Counted from the stretch's first letter, positions 1 to 5,109 are shown. The stretch is DNA of 5,109 bases from an uncultured Clostridia bacterium (GCA_904420155.1 CAJFUH010000036.1:1-5109); one strand, 5' to 3'. Notes: a model not told the origin generated them from the sequence alone. Numbers and translations: made by a program.

Positions 1-1119
1 ATCCGCGCCTTTGGAACCCAGAAATTTGAAGAAAACCGGTTTGACAAAGCCAACCAGGATCTCACCCGCACCAACCTGTTTGTCAACCGGGTGATGGTAT
101 TTATGATGCCCACTATGATGTTTATGATGAACGCCATCACTTTGGTCATCGTGTGGGTAGGAGCCCATCAAATTGAGCAGTCCACGATGCAGGTGGGCGA
201 TATGATGGCCTTTATGCAGTACGCCATGCAGATTATTATGGCGTTCCTGATGATCGCCATGATGTTTATCATGGTGCCCCGCGCCGCTGTCTCCGCCGAC
301 CGTATCGCAGAAGTGCTGGCTACGCAGCCTTCGGTGATGGATGACGAACATCCCGATACCTTCGGGGGACGGCCCCAGGGAAAAGTAGAATTCCGCGACG
401 TCAGTTTCCGTTACCAAAACGCGGAAAGCGACGTGCTGGAACATATCAGCTTTACCGCCCTGCCGGGACAGACCACGGCCTTTATCGGTTCCACCGGTTC
501 CGGAAAATCTACCCTGATCAATCTGATCCCCCGTTTCTACGATCCCACCAGGGGGAAAATCCTCATCGACGGCAAAGATATCCGTCACTTGTCCCAGCAT
601 GAGCTGCGCCAGTATATCGGTTATGTCCCGCAAAAGGGGATCCTGTTCTCCGGAGATATTTCCTCCAACCTGCGCTACGGCGACCAGGAGGCAACAGACG
701 AACAACTAAAGCTGGCTGCCGATATCGCCCAGGCTACGGACTTTATCGAGGCCACGGAAGGCGGTTTTCACAACGATATTTCCCAAGGCGGTTCCAACGT
801 ATCCGGCGGACAGAAGCAACGGCTTTCCATCGCCCGGGCTTTGGTAAAGCAGGCGCCTATTTACATTTTCGACGACAGCTTCTCCGCTTTGGACTTTAAG
901 ACCGACGCGGCGCTGCGCAAAGCCCTGAAACGTTACACCGGCGATTCCACCGTGCTGATTGTCGCCCAGCGCGTCAGCACCATTATGAACGCGGAGCAGA
1001 TCGTCGTACTGGATGAAGGGAAAGTCGTGGGCATTGGCACCCATCAAGAGCTCATGAAGACCTGTCAGACCTATCAGGAAATCGCCCAATCTCAGTTGTC
1101 AAAGGAGGAATTGGAATGA
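1..1119 (+). CDS. ABC exporter half-transporter, degenerate-site subunit (5' truncated)
   Basis: The reading frame is open from the first base, so the start codon and most of the membrane domain lie outside the window; 372 residues are visible. It begins inside an intracellular loop (IRAFGTQKFEENRF), followed by the last two membrane helices (about residues 32-92, very rich in Met) and a complete nucleotide-binding domain. Walker A is GSTGSGKST (163-171), the Q-loop Gln is 211, and the signature is VSGGQ (267-271). Walker B is IYIFDD (287-292), with Asp292 where the catalytic Glu is expected. The switch His is replaced by Gln323 (IVAQR). This combination is known for the non-hydrolysing half of heterodimeric exporters of the BmrCD/LmrCD/TM287-288 type. 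It should pair in the membrane with the product of the next gene, whose start overlaps this stop by ATGA. The substrate cannot be read from the sequence; multidrug or lipid/peptide export is the family expectation. Confidence 0.96.
   Translation: MRAFGTQKFEENRFDKANQDLTRTNLFVNRVMVFMMPTMMFMMNAITLVIVWVGAHQIEQSTMQVGDMMAFMQYAMQIIMAFLMIAMMFIMVPRAAVSADRIAEVLATQPSVMDDEHPDTFGGRPQGKVEFRDVSFRYQNAESDVLEHISFTALPGQTTAFIGSTGSGKSTLINLIPRFYDPTRGKILIDGKDIRHLSQHELRQYIGYVPQKGILFSGDISSNLRYGDQEATDEQLKLAADIAQATDFIEATEGGFHNDISQGGSNVSGGQKQRLSIARALVKQAPIYIFDDSFSALDFKTDAALRKALKRYTGDSTVLIVAQRVSTIMNAEQIVVLDEGKVVGIGTHQELMKTCQTYQEIAQSQLSKEELE
1101..1108 (+). promoter_or_regulatory. Ribosome binding site of the second ABC gene
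   Basis: AAAGGAGG lies seven bases before the ATG at 1116 and inside the last codons of the upstream gene. With the ATGA stop/start overlap (1116-1119) it fixes the start of the second subunit and indicates translational coupling, which would help keep the two halves of a heterodimer in equal amounts. Confidence 0.9.
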
Positions 1120-3035
1120 GTAAACCGGCAGCAACCTCCGCATCGGCGCCCCGCCGTCACGGTCCCATGGGCCGGGGGCCCGGCTCCGCTATGATGCCCG
1201 GCGAAAAAGCCAAGGATTTTAAAGGCAGCCTGAAAAAACTGCTGCGCTATCTGGGAAAATACAAGATCCATATTTTTTTCGTATTACTATTCGCGGTTTT
1301 ATCCACCGTATTTACCATCATTGGCCCTAAGATCCTGGGAAACGCCACCGACGAGCTGTTCCAGGGGATTATGGGAAAGATCACCGGTACCAGCGACGGC
1401 ATCGATTTCGGCGCCGTGGGCAGCATCCTTTTGTGGCTGGTCGGCCTGTATATCGTCAGCGCCCTGTTTTCTTATCTCCAGGGATATATCATGACCGGCG
1501 TATCCATGAAGGTCACCTATAACCTGCGCAACGACATCATCCGCAAAATCAACCGGATGCCGCTGAGCTATTTTGACCGCACCAGCCACGGCGAGGTACT
1601 GTCCCGTGTCACCAACGATGTGGATACCCTGAGCCTTACCTTAAACCAGAGCATTACCCAGATTATCACATCCACCGCCACCTTTATCGGGATCCTGGTG
1701 ATGATGTTCTCCATCAGCTGGCAGATGACCCTGGTGGCGCTGTGCATCGTCCCGGTGGCTTTGATTTTTATCTTAGTGATCGTCAAACATTCCCAGAAAT
1801 ATTTTAAGCGGCAGCAGGAATACCTGGGCCATGTCAACGGCCATGTGGAAGAGATGTACGGCGGCCATGTGGTGATGAAGGCCTTTAACGGGGAAGAAAA
1901 TTCCGTAAAGGATTTTGAAACCTACAACAACACCCTGTACGGTTCCGCCTGGAAAAGCCAGTTCCTATCCGGATTGATGATGCCGGTAATGAATTTCGTA
2001 GCCAATCTGGGTTATGTGGCGGTATGCATCCTGGGCGGTTGGCTGGCCACCACCGGCAGCCTTACCGTGGGCGGTATCCAGTCCTTTATCCAGTATGTGC
2101 GTCAGTTCACCCAGCCCATCACCCAGATCGCCAATATCTCCAATATCCTCCAACAGACCACCGCCGCCGCGGAACGGGTGTTTGAGTTCCTGGAAGAGGA
2201 AGAGGAAGTAAAAGAAAACGTCCTGGTACACGTCACCCCTGACGGAGACAAGGATCACGACGATTCCACCGCCAACATCAAGGGCAGCGTCCAGTTTGCC
2301 CATGTACATTTCGGATACAATCCGGATAAGATCATTATCAACGATTTCAGCGCCGTGGTGGAACCCGGCCAAAAAATCGCCATCGTAGGCCCTACCGGGG
2401 CGGGCAAAACCACTATGGTGAAACTGCTCATGCGGTTCTACGACGTGAACGAAGGCGCTATCTTAATCGACGGCTATGACATCCGCGATTTCAGCCGCAA
2501 CGACCTGCGGGGATTGTTCGGCATGGTATTGCAGGACACCTGGCTGTATAACGGCACCATCCGGGATAACATCCGCTACGGACGCCTGGACGCTACAGAC
2601 GACGAGATTGTCGCCGCCGCCAAGGCCGCCCAGGTGGACCACTTTGTGCGCACCCTGCCCGGCGGATACGACATGGTGCTCAATGAAGAGGCCAGCAATG
2701 TTTCCCAGGGACAAAAACAGCTGCTCACCATCGCCCGAGCCATCCTTTCCGATCCCAAGATCCTGATTTTGGATGAAGCTACCAGCTCCGTGGATACCCG
2801 CACGGAAATCCTCATCCAGAAGGCTATGGATAACCTGATGAAAGGCCGCACCAGTTTCGTGATCGCCCACCGTCTGTCCACCATCAAGGACGCCGACCTG
2901 ATCTTATGCATGAAGGACGGCGATATTGTGGAACAAGGGACCCACGAGCAATTGATGGAGAAAAACGGCTTTTACGCCAATCTGTATAACAGCCAGTTTG
3001 AGAAACCACCTGCGGTGGGGCACGCCGCACCCTGA
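1116..3035 (+). CDS. ABC exporter half-transporter, catalytic-site subunit
   Basis: This is a 639-residue fused membrane and ATPase protein, a usual length for the family with some extra at both ends. After a Pro/Gly/Met/Arg-rich cytosolic lead (about 1-36) come six likely membrane helices (about 51-70, 103-123, 180-200, 203-223, 284-308, 318-340). The typical first intracellular loop is SYFDRTSHGEVLSRVTNDVD (151-170). An acidic linker follows (357-383). The ATPase domain has Walker A GPTGAGKTT (425-433), Q-loop Gln473, Walker B ILILDE with catalytic Glu554, D-loop SSVD (557-560) and switch His585, all canonical. Its signature is degenerate, VSQGQ (529-533), with Gln for the first Gly. Because each ATP site combines Walker motifs of one subunit with the signature of the other, this Gln falls in the same composite site as the Asp292/Gln323 defects of the partner, leaving one fully canonical site. 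The natural family end is near NLYNSQF; the final PPAVGHAAP is encoded largely by a repeat (see 3005-3022). Substrate unknown. Confidence 0.97.
   Translation: MSKPAATSASAPRRHGPMGRGPGSAMMPGEKAKDFKGSLKKLLRYLGKYKIHIFFVLLFAVLSTVFTIIGPKILGNATDELFQGIMGKITGTSDGIDFGAVGSILLWLVGLYIVSALFSYLQGYIMTGVSMKVTYNLRNDIIRKINRMPLSYFDRTSHGEVLSRVTNDVDTLSLTLNQSITQIITSTATFIGILVMMFSISWQMTLVALCIVPVALIFILVIVKHSQKYFKRQQEYLGHVNGHVEEMYGGHVVMKAFNGEENSVKDFETYNNTLYGSAWKSQFLSGLMMPVMNFVANLGYVAVCILGGWLATTGSLTVGGIQSFIQYVRQFTQPITQIANISNILQQTTAAAERVFEFLEEEEEVKENVLVHVTPDGDKDHDDSTANIKGSVQFAHVHFGYNPDKIIINDFSAVVEPGQKIAIVGPTGAGKTTMVKLLMRFYDVNEGAILIDGYDIRDFSRNDLRGLFGMVLQDTWLYNGTIRDNIRYGRLDATDDEIVAAAKAAQVDHFVRTLPGGYDMVLNEEASNVSQGQKQLLTIARAILSDPKILILDEATSSVDTRTEILIQKAMDNLMKGRTSFVIAHRLSTIKDADLILCMKDGDIVEQGTHEQLMEKNGFYANLYNSQFEKPPAVGHAAP
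3005..3022 (+). repeat. 18-bp direct repeat, copy 1, inside the ABC gene end
   Basis: ACCACCTGCGGTGGGGCA occurs here and again, identically, at 3098-3115, 93 bases further on. Its core CCACC-TGC-GGTGG is a small 5-bp hairpin. This copy covers the codons for residues P631 to H636 of the upstream ABC protein, so the repeat has supplied part of its C-terminal tail; the stop codon at 3033 lies just after it. It appears to be a short dispersed palindrome; its origin is unknown. Confidence 0.85.
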
Positions 3036-3068
3036 GCTTTCTTTGGAAAAAAACAGGTTGCCCGCGAA

Positions 3069-3096
3069 GAAACGTAAAGTTTTCGCCCGCCTTTTT
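3069..3096 (+). repeat. Truncated remnant of the hairpin-element leader
   Basis: GAAACGTAAAGTTTT (3069-3083) matches the leader of the full element at 3164-3179 apart from one inserted A. It is followed by a pyrimidine-rich stretch ending in CCGCCTTTTTC, which resembles the left arm of the element's first hairpin, in particular CCACCTTTTC of copy 2. The match then stops and the second 18-bp direct repeat begins. The simplest reading is a 5' fragment of a third element, cut off within hairpin A. The similarity is short, so this is tentative. Confidence 0.45.
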
Positions 3097-3097
3097 C

Positions 3098-3115
3098 ACC
3101 ACCTGCGGTGGGGCA
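3098..3115 (+). repeat. 18-bp direct repeat, copy 2
   Basis: Identical to the 18 bases at 3005-3022, here in non-coding sequence directly after the truncated leader remnant. The inner CCACC-TGC-GGTGG can form a 5-bp stem. No T-tract follows, so it is not a convincing terminator. The stretch between this repeat and the next element (3116-3163) shows nothing I can assign. Confidence 0.85.
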
Positions 3116-3163
3116 AATCGCGATCTGAAGTTGTCCTAAAAAAGGAACCCAACCGCCCACGCT

Positions 3164-3344
3164 GAAACGTAAAAGTTTTGGTCAAGCTTTTACAAAAGCT
3201 TGTGGGGTGGAGGGGCGGAGCCCTTCCTCGCCCATCGCAATGGGCGAAATTCTCAAGATCCCCACAAGCTCAGGAGGGGAGGCCAGACCGTCCGGGGGAC
3301 GGTTTGGCCGTGGGGAACCCTAGCGAGGGGTTCCCCAATCTCCG
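3164..3344 (+). repeat. Five-hairpin repeat element, copy 1
   Basis: A leader (GAAACGTAAAAGTTTT, 3164-3179) is followed by five hairpins. A: 3183-3202, 9-bp stem. B: 3209-3227, 8 bp with one G-T pair and loop GGA. C: 3229-3246, 7 bp with loop CGCA. D: 3281-3309, 13 bp with one G-T pair and loop GGG. E: 3312-3336, 9-bp stem with a 7-nt loop. A second copy lies in inverted orientation at 4943-5109, with identical spacers between hairpins (6, 1, 34 and 2 nt). Over 3262-3344 the copies agree at 74 of 83 positions. Most differences fall in stems and are compensated on the other arm, while hairpin E and the 20 bases at 3266-3285 are unchanged. It sits between the ABC operon and its likely terminator, so it is probably transcribed as the operon's 3' untranslated region. 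I do not recognise it as a named RNA family; it could be a structured RNA or a non-autonomous mobile palindromic repeat. Confidence 0.85.
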
Positions 3345-3365
3345 GGCTAAAAAATTCCAATATTG

Positions 3366-3400
3366 CTACCAACAAAGAGCGACACGCGCTATGTCGGTAG
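3366..3400. other. Interrupted hairpin between element copy 1 and the terminator
   Basis: CTACC (3366-3370) pairs with GGTAG (3396-3400), ACA (3372-3374) with TGT (3392-3394), and AGCG (3378-3381) with CGCT (3387-3390), giving a 35-base imperfect stem. An alternative inner pairing, CGACA with TGTCG, is also possible. It has no counterpart next to copy 2 and no T-tract of its own. Role unknown; it may only be the upstream part of the terminator region. Confidence 0.45.
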
Positions 3401-3404
3401 TGCC

Positions 3405-3446
3405 ATTGCCCCTTTCCTACCGCGGTAAAGGGGCAATTTCTTTTTT
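3405..3446 (+). terminator. Intrinsic terminator for the ABC operon transcript
   Basis: ATTGCCCCTTT (3405-3415) pairs perfectly with AAAGGGGCAAT (3427-3437), an 11-bp stem, followed by TTTCTTTTTT (3437-3446). The loop contains the palindrome TACCGCGGTA. The T-tract is on the plus strand only, so it fits termination of rightward transcription from the ABC operon and element copy 1. The left arm and loop contain the last codons and stop of the convergent MATE gene, so this terminator overlaps coding sequence on the other strand. On the minus strand no T-run follows, so it is not obviously bidirectional. Confidence 0.8.
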
Positions 3447-4772
3447 GTAAAACCGGCGGTATAAAAACAGGCACGCTAAAGTGGTCACAGCTTCCGCACC
3501 AATAAAGGTGATCCAAACCGCTTCCAGGCCCATTCCCAGCAGGTTTACCGCCAGATAGGAAAAGGGCAGGATAAGGATCAACTGCCGCAGCAGGGTAATC
3601 AGCAGGCTTTGTCCTCCCTTGCCCACCGCCTGGAACAGGGTGGCAAAAATCAGGGAACAGGCCGCGAACACGAAGCTGACAGACAGCAGGCGTAAAGCGG
3701 GAATCCCAATTTCCAGCAGCTCCGGGGTGGCGTTAAACAGGTACAGAAGTTCCGATGGCCATACGCAGAACACAACAGTTCCCGCGGCCATAATGGCTAC
3801 GGCGAGAATCAGGGAATCCCGGATGGTCTGGGTCAAACGGCACCGCTTCTTCGCGCCGTAATTGTATCCCATGATCGGCATGGCCCCCTGGGTAAGCCCG
3901 CTTACCGGCATAAAGACAAAAGATTGTAACTTAAAGTAAATGCCCAGCAGGGACACCGCCAGCTCGTGTACGGAGATCAGGATAGCGTTGAGCCCCATCA
4001 CCAGCACGGAGCTGACCGAATTCATAAGGATAGATGGCACGCCCACCGCGTAAATATTTTTTACAAGCTTCCATTCAAACCGGAACCCATGGAAGCTGAG
4101 CTTCACGTCATGGGGCCGGAACAACAGAAGCCCTACCGCGCATAACATGGAAGTGATCTGCCCGGTCACGGTGGCGATAGCCGCACCGTCGATCCCCATC
4201 GCGGGGATGGGGCCCAATCCAAAGATCAGAATAGGGTCGAGTACGATGTTTACCACACATCCGATGATCTGGAAAAGCATGGGCAACGTCATTTTACCGG
4301 TGGCTTGGATGACCTTTTCCACATAAATGTGGATGATGGTGCCAAAGCTCAGGGTAGTGACAATCATGGTGTACCGGACGCTATAGTCGAAGATCACCGG
4401 GGACGAAGTATAGGCCCGGAAAAACGGCCTGACGCAGGTGACGGCGAACAGCACAAACAACAGCGCGGAAGCCGCCGCCAACAGCAGGCCGTGGCTCACC
4501 ACCCGGTTGGCCTCTTCCCGGTTTCCTTCCCCCAGCCGACGGGCGATCAGGGAATTGATACCTACGCCGGTTCCCACCGCCACCGCCAGAATAAAATTCT
4601 GGATAGGAAAGGCCAGGGAAACCGCAGTCAAAGCGTCCTGCCCAATCTGGGCGACAAAGATACTGTCCACAATATTGTACATGGACTGAACGAACATGGA
4701 AAACATAGCGGGCAGCGCCATGGTCACCAGCAAAGGGAAAACAGGCTTAACGCCCATTTTGTTTTCGTACAT
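3417..4772 (-). CDS. MATE-family multidrug/cation antiporter
   Basis: This 451-residue, highly hydrophobic protein has the normal length for the family and room for the usual twelve membrane helices, arranged as two six-helix halves. Family-typical stretches are SMYNIVDSIFVAQIGQDALT (30-49), NIVLDPILIFGLGPIPAMGI (175-194), TQGAMPIMGYNYGAKK (294-309) at the start of the second-half core, and ATLFQAVGKGGQSLL (377-391). MATE proteins of this kind exchange Na+ or H+ for cationic drugs or metabolites across the cytoplasmic membrane; the ion and substrate cannot be settled by eye. The ATG at 4772 is chosen because a strong GAGGAGGT lies six bases before it; the next Met (residue 6) has no such site. 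The gene is alone on its strand here, convergent with the ABC operon. Its stop (TAG, 3417-3419) lies in the loop of the opposing terminator. No frameshift or missing segment was seen. A prominent inverted repeat lies just upstream and may control it. Confidence 0.95.
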   Translation of the reverse strand: MYENKMGVKPVFPLLVTMALPAMFSMFVQSMYNIVDSIFVAQIGQDALTAVSLAFPIQNFILAVAVGTGVGINSLIARRLGEGNREEANRVVSHGLLLAAASALLFVLFAVTCVRPFFRAYTSSPVIFDYSVRYTMIVTTLSFGTIIHIYVEKVIQATGKMTLPMLFQIIGCVVNIVLDPILIFGLGPIPAMGIDGAAIATVTGQITSMLCAVGLLLFRPHDVKLSFHGFRFEWKLVKNIYAVGVPSILMNSVSSVLVMGLNAILISVHELAVSLLGIYFKLQSFVFMPVSGLTQGAMPIMGYNYGAKKRCRLTQTIRDSLILAVAIMAAGTVVFCVWPSELLYLFNATPELLEIGIPALRLLSVSFVFAACSLIFATLFQAVGKGGQSLLITLLRQLILILPFSYLAVNLLGMGLEAVWITFIGAEAVTTLACLFLYRRFYKKEIAPLPR

Positions 4773-4778
4773 TTTTTT

Positions 4779-4786
4779 ACCTCCTC
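4779..4786 (-). promoter_or_regulatory. Ribosome binding site of the MATE gene
   Basis: On the minus strand GAGGAGGT is separated by six A residues from the ATG ending at 4772. It is a near-consensus Shine-Dalgarno site and fixes the start. It begins only seven bases after the inverted repeat at 4794-4854, close enough for a folded leader or a bound protein to affect access to it. Confidence 0.9.
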
Positions 4787-4793
4787 AAACCAA

Positions 4794-4854
4794 AAAAGTA
4801 CCACATTCCGTACGTTTTAATTGACCTGAAAACGTATAAAAATGTGGTACTTTT
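4794..4854. promoter_or_regulatory. Nested inverted repeat upstream of the MATE gene
   Basis: AAAAGTACCACATT (4794-4807) and AATGTGGTACTTTT (4841-4854) are perfect 14-bp inverted arms. Nested inside are TACGTTTT (4811-4818) and AAAACGTA (4829-4836), perfect 8-bp arms around a 10-base centre. The whole makes a 61-base two-tier hairpin ending seven bases before the MATE Shine-Dalgarno site. On the minus strand the last arm runs into six T residues, so an RNA form would look like an intrinsic terminator or attenuator directly ahead of the gene. As DNA, the two dyads could be operators for a dimeric repressor. I found no convincing -35/-10 pair, so which of these applies is open. No regulator gene is visible in the window. 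Confidence 0.75.
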
Positions 4855-4887
4855 CTTTTCCTAATTTCCTATTTTTCCGGTTTTCTT

Positions 4888-4914
4888 AAAAAACCCAGGC
4901 TGTCCAAAAGGACA
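4888..4914 (-). terminator. Weak terminator-like hairpin after element copy 2
   Basis: On the minus strand TGTCC-TTTT-GGACA forms a 5-bp stem (4901-4914), followed after seven bases (GCCTGGG) by six T residues (4888-4893). It could end leftward transcription coming from beyond the right edge through element copy 2, the same relative role as the terminator at 3405-3446 has for copy 1. The stem is short and the T-run is offset, so this is a low-confidence call. The AT-rich stretch 4855-4887 shows nothing else I can assign. Confidence 0.3.
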
Positions 4915-4942
4915 ATTTCCCTTAGCAGACCACACAAGCGGG

Positions 4943-5109
4943 CGGAGGATGGGGAACCCCTCGCTAGGGTTCCCCACGGCCAAACAATCCACCGGATTGT
5001 TTGGCCTCCCCTCCTGAGCTTATGGAATGCTTGGGTGTTTCGTCCTCTGCGGAGGACGACCAAAGGCGCTGCCTTTGGAATCCGCCGCCTTTGAAAAGGT
5101 GGACGAAAC
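4943..5109 (-). repeat. Five-hairpin repeat element, copy 2 (cut by window edge)
   Basis: This is the inverted partner of the element at 3164-3344; the leader is mostly outside the window, ending with GTTTC read on the minus strand. Hairpins: E 4951-4975 (identical to copy 1), D 4978-5006 (13-bp perfect stem, loop 3), C 5041-5058 (7-bp stem, same loop CGCA on the minus strand), B 5060-5078 (8-bp stem, loop 3), A 5085-5102 (8 pairs with one A-C mismatch). Spacers equal those of copy 1. Read on the minus strand it lies upstream of the MATE gene, but it may be the trailer of a leftward gene just outside the window; no such gene is visible. The unpaired stretch between C and D (5007-5040) ends, on its minus strand, in the same AAGCTCAGGAGGGGA as copy 1. 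Confidence 0.85.

Noticed and set aside
706..1089. Minus-strand open frames over the ABC genes (for example 706-1089, 1299-1589, 1965-2372, 2463-2870)
   Set aside because: They lie wholly within strongly conserved ABC coding sequence on the other strand and show no domains, so they are shadows of it.
3005..3344. Possible CRISPR array from repeated short palindromes
   Set aside because: Only two exact 18-base repeats exist, with no regular spacer series and no cas genes; the other repeats are one inverted pair of complex elements.
3164..3344. tRNA, riboswitch or group II intron
   Set aside because: No cloverleaf, no recognisable riboswitch core and no intron domain V or reverse transcriptase was seen; a linear series of hairpins fits none of these.
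3200..3400. Open frame across element copy 1 with a similar frame across copy 2 (4869-5063, minus), sharing HKLRRGGQT and VWPWGTLARGSP
   Set aside because: Both start only at TTG with no Shine-Dalgarno site. The shared residues come mainly from identical hairpin DNA, and the substitutions follow base pairing. Beyond the element the two frames diverge completely. Structure explains the similarity better than a protein does.
3178..3450. 90-residue plus-strand open frame through the intergenic region
   Set aside because: It starts inside the element leader, runs through all hairpins and the terminator, has no ribosome binding site, and has a composition unlike the real genes.
4305..4820. 171-residue plus-strand open frame antisense to the MATE gene
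   Set aside because: It is hydrophilic, Gln/His/Arg-rich sequence complementary to conserved MATE helices, without a ribosome binding site; a shadow frame.
4821..4840. Promoter-like TTGACC followed by TATAAA on the plus strand
   Set aside because: Only eight bases separate the two boxes, far from the usual 16-18, and both lie within the nested palindrome; no plus-strand gene follows.

Overview
The window looks like chromosomal DNA from a GC-rich, low-GC-phylum (Firmicutes/Bacillota) gut clostridium, most plausibly of the Oscillospiraceae/Ruminococcaceae type. This is an inference from strong AGGAGG-type ribosome binding sites, GC-rich clostridial codon use, the ABC and MATE protein sequences, and the gene-trailing palindromic repeats. 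No rRNA or other taxonomic marker is present, so the family-level placement is tentative.

Layout. (1) Bases 1-3035, plus strand: a two-gene operon for a heterodimeric type IV (ABCB-type) exporter. The first half-transporter is cut by the left edge; the second is complete and overlaps it by ATGA. The two nucleotide-binding domains are complementary in their defects. The first has Asp for the catalytic Glu and Gln for the switch His; the second has a Gln in its signature motif. This is the known asymmetric design of BmrCD/LmrCD/TM287-288-like exporters, with one working and one degenerate ATP site. (2) Bases 3036-3416: a gene-free stretch holding an 18-bp direct repeat whose first copy encodes part of the ABC protein's C-terminal tail, a truncated repeat remnant, a full five-hairpin repeat element (copy 1), another hairpin, and a plus-strand intrinsic terminator. 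(3) Bases 3417-4772, minus strand: a complete MATE-family multidrug/cation antiporter, convergent with the ABC operon. Its stop codon lies inside the opposing terminator hairpin. (4) Bases 4773-5109: the MATE ribosome binding site, a long nested inverted repeat in its leader or promoter region, and a second five-hairpin element (copy 2) in inverted orientation, cut by the right edge.

The most unusual signal is the five-hairpin element. The two copies keep exactly the same spacing between hairpins A-B, B-C, C-D and D-E. Four of the five stems differ in sequence in ways that preserve pairing (about ten double-compensated base pairs by hand count), while the fifth hairpin is identical. This covariation argues that the folded form, as RNA or single-stranded DNA, is what is maintained, and that the short open frames across it are not genes.

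The two transport systems are both export-type and could both contribute to efflux of drugs or metabolites, but nothing in the sequence shows that they are co-regulated or share a substrate.
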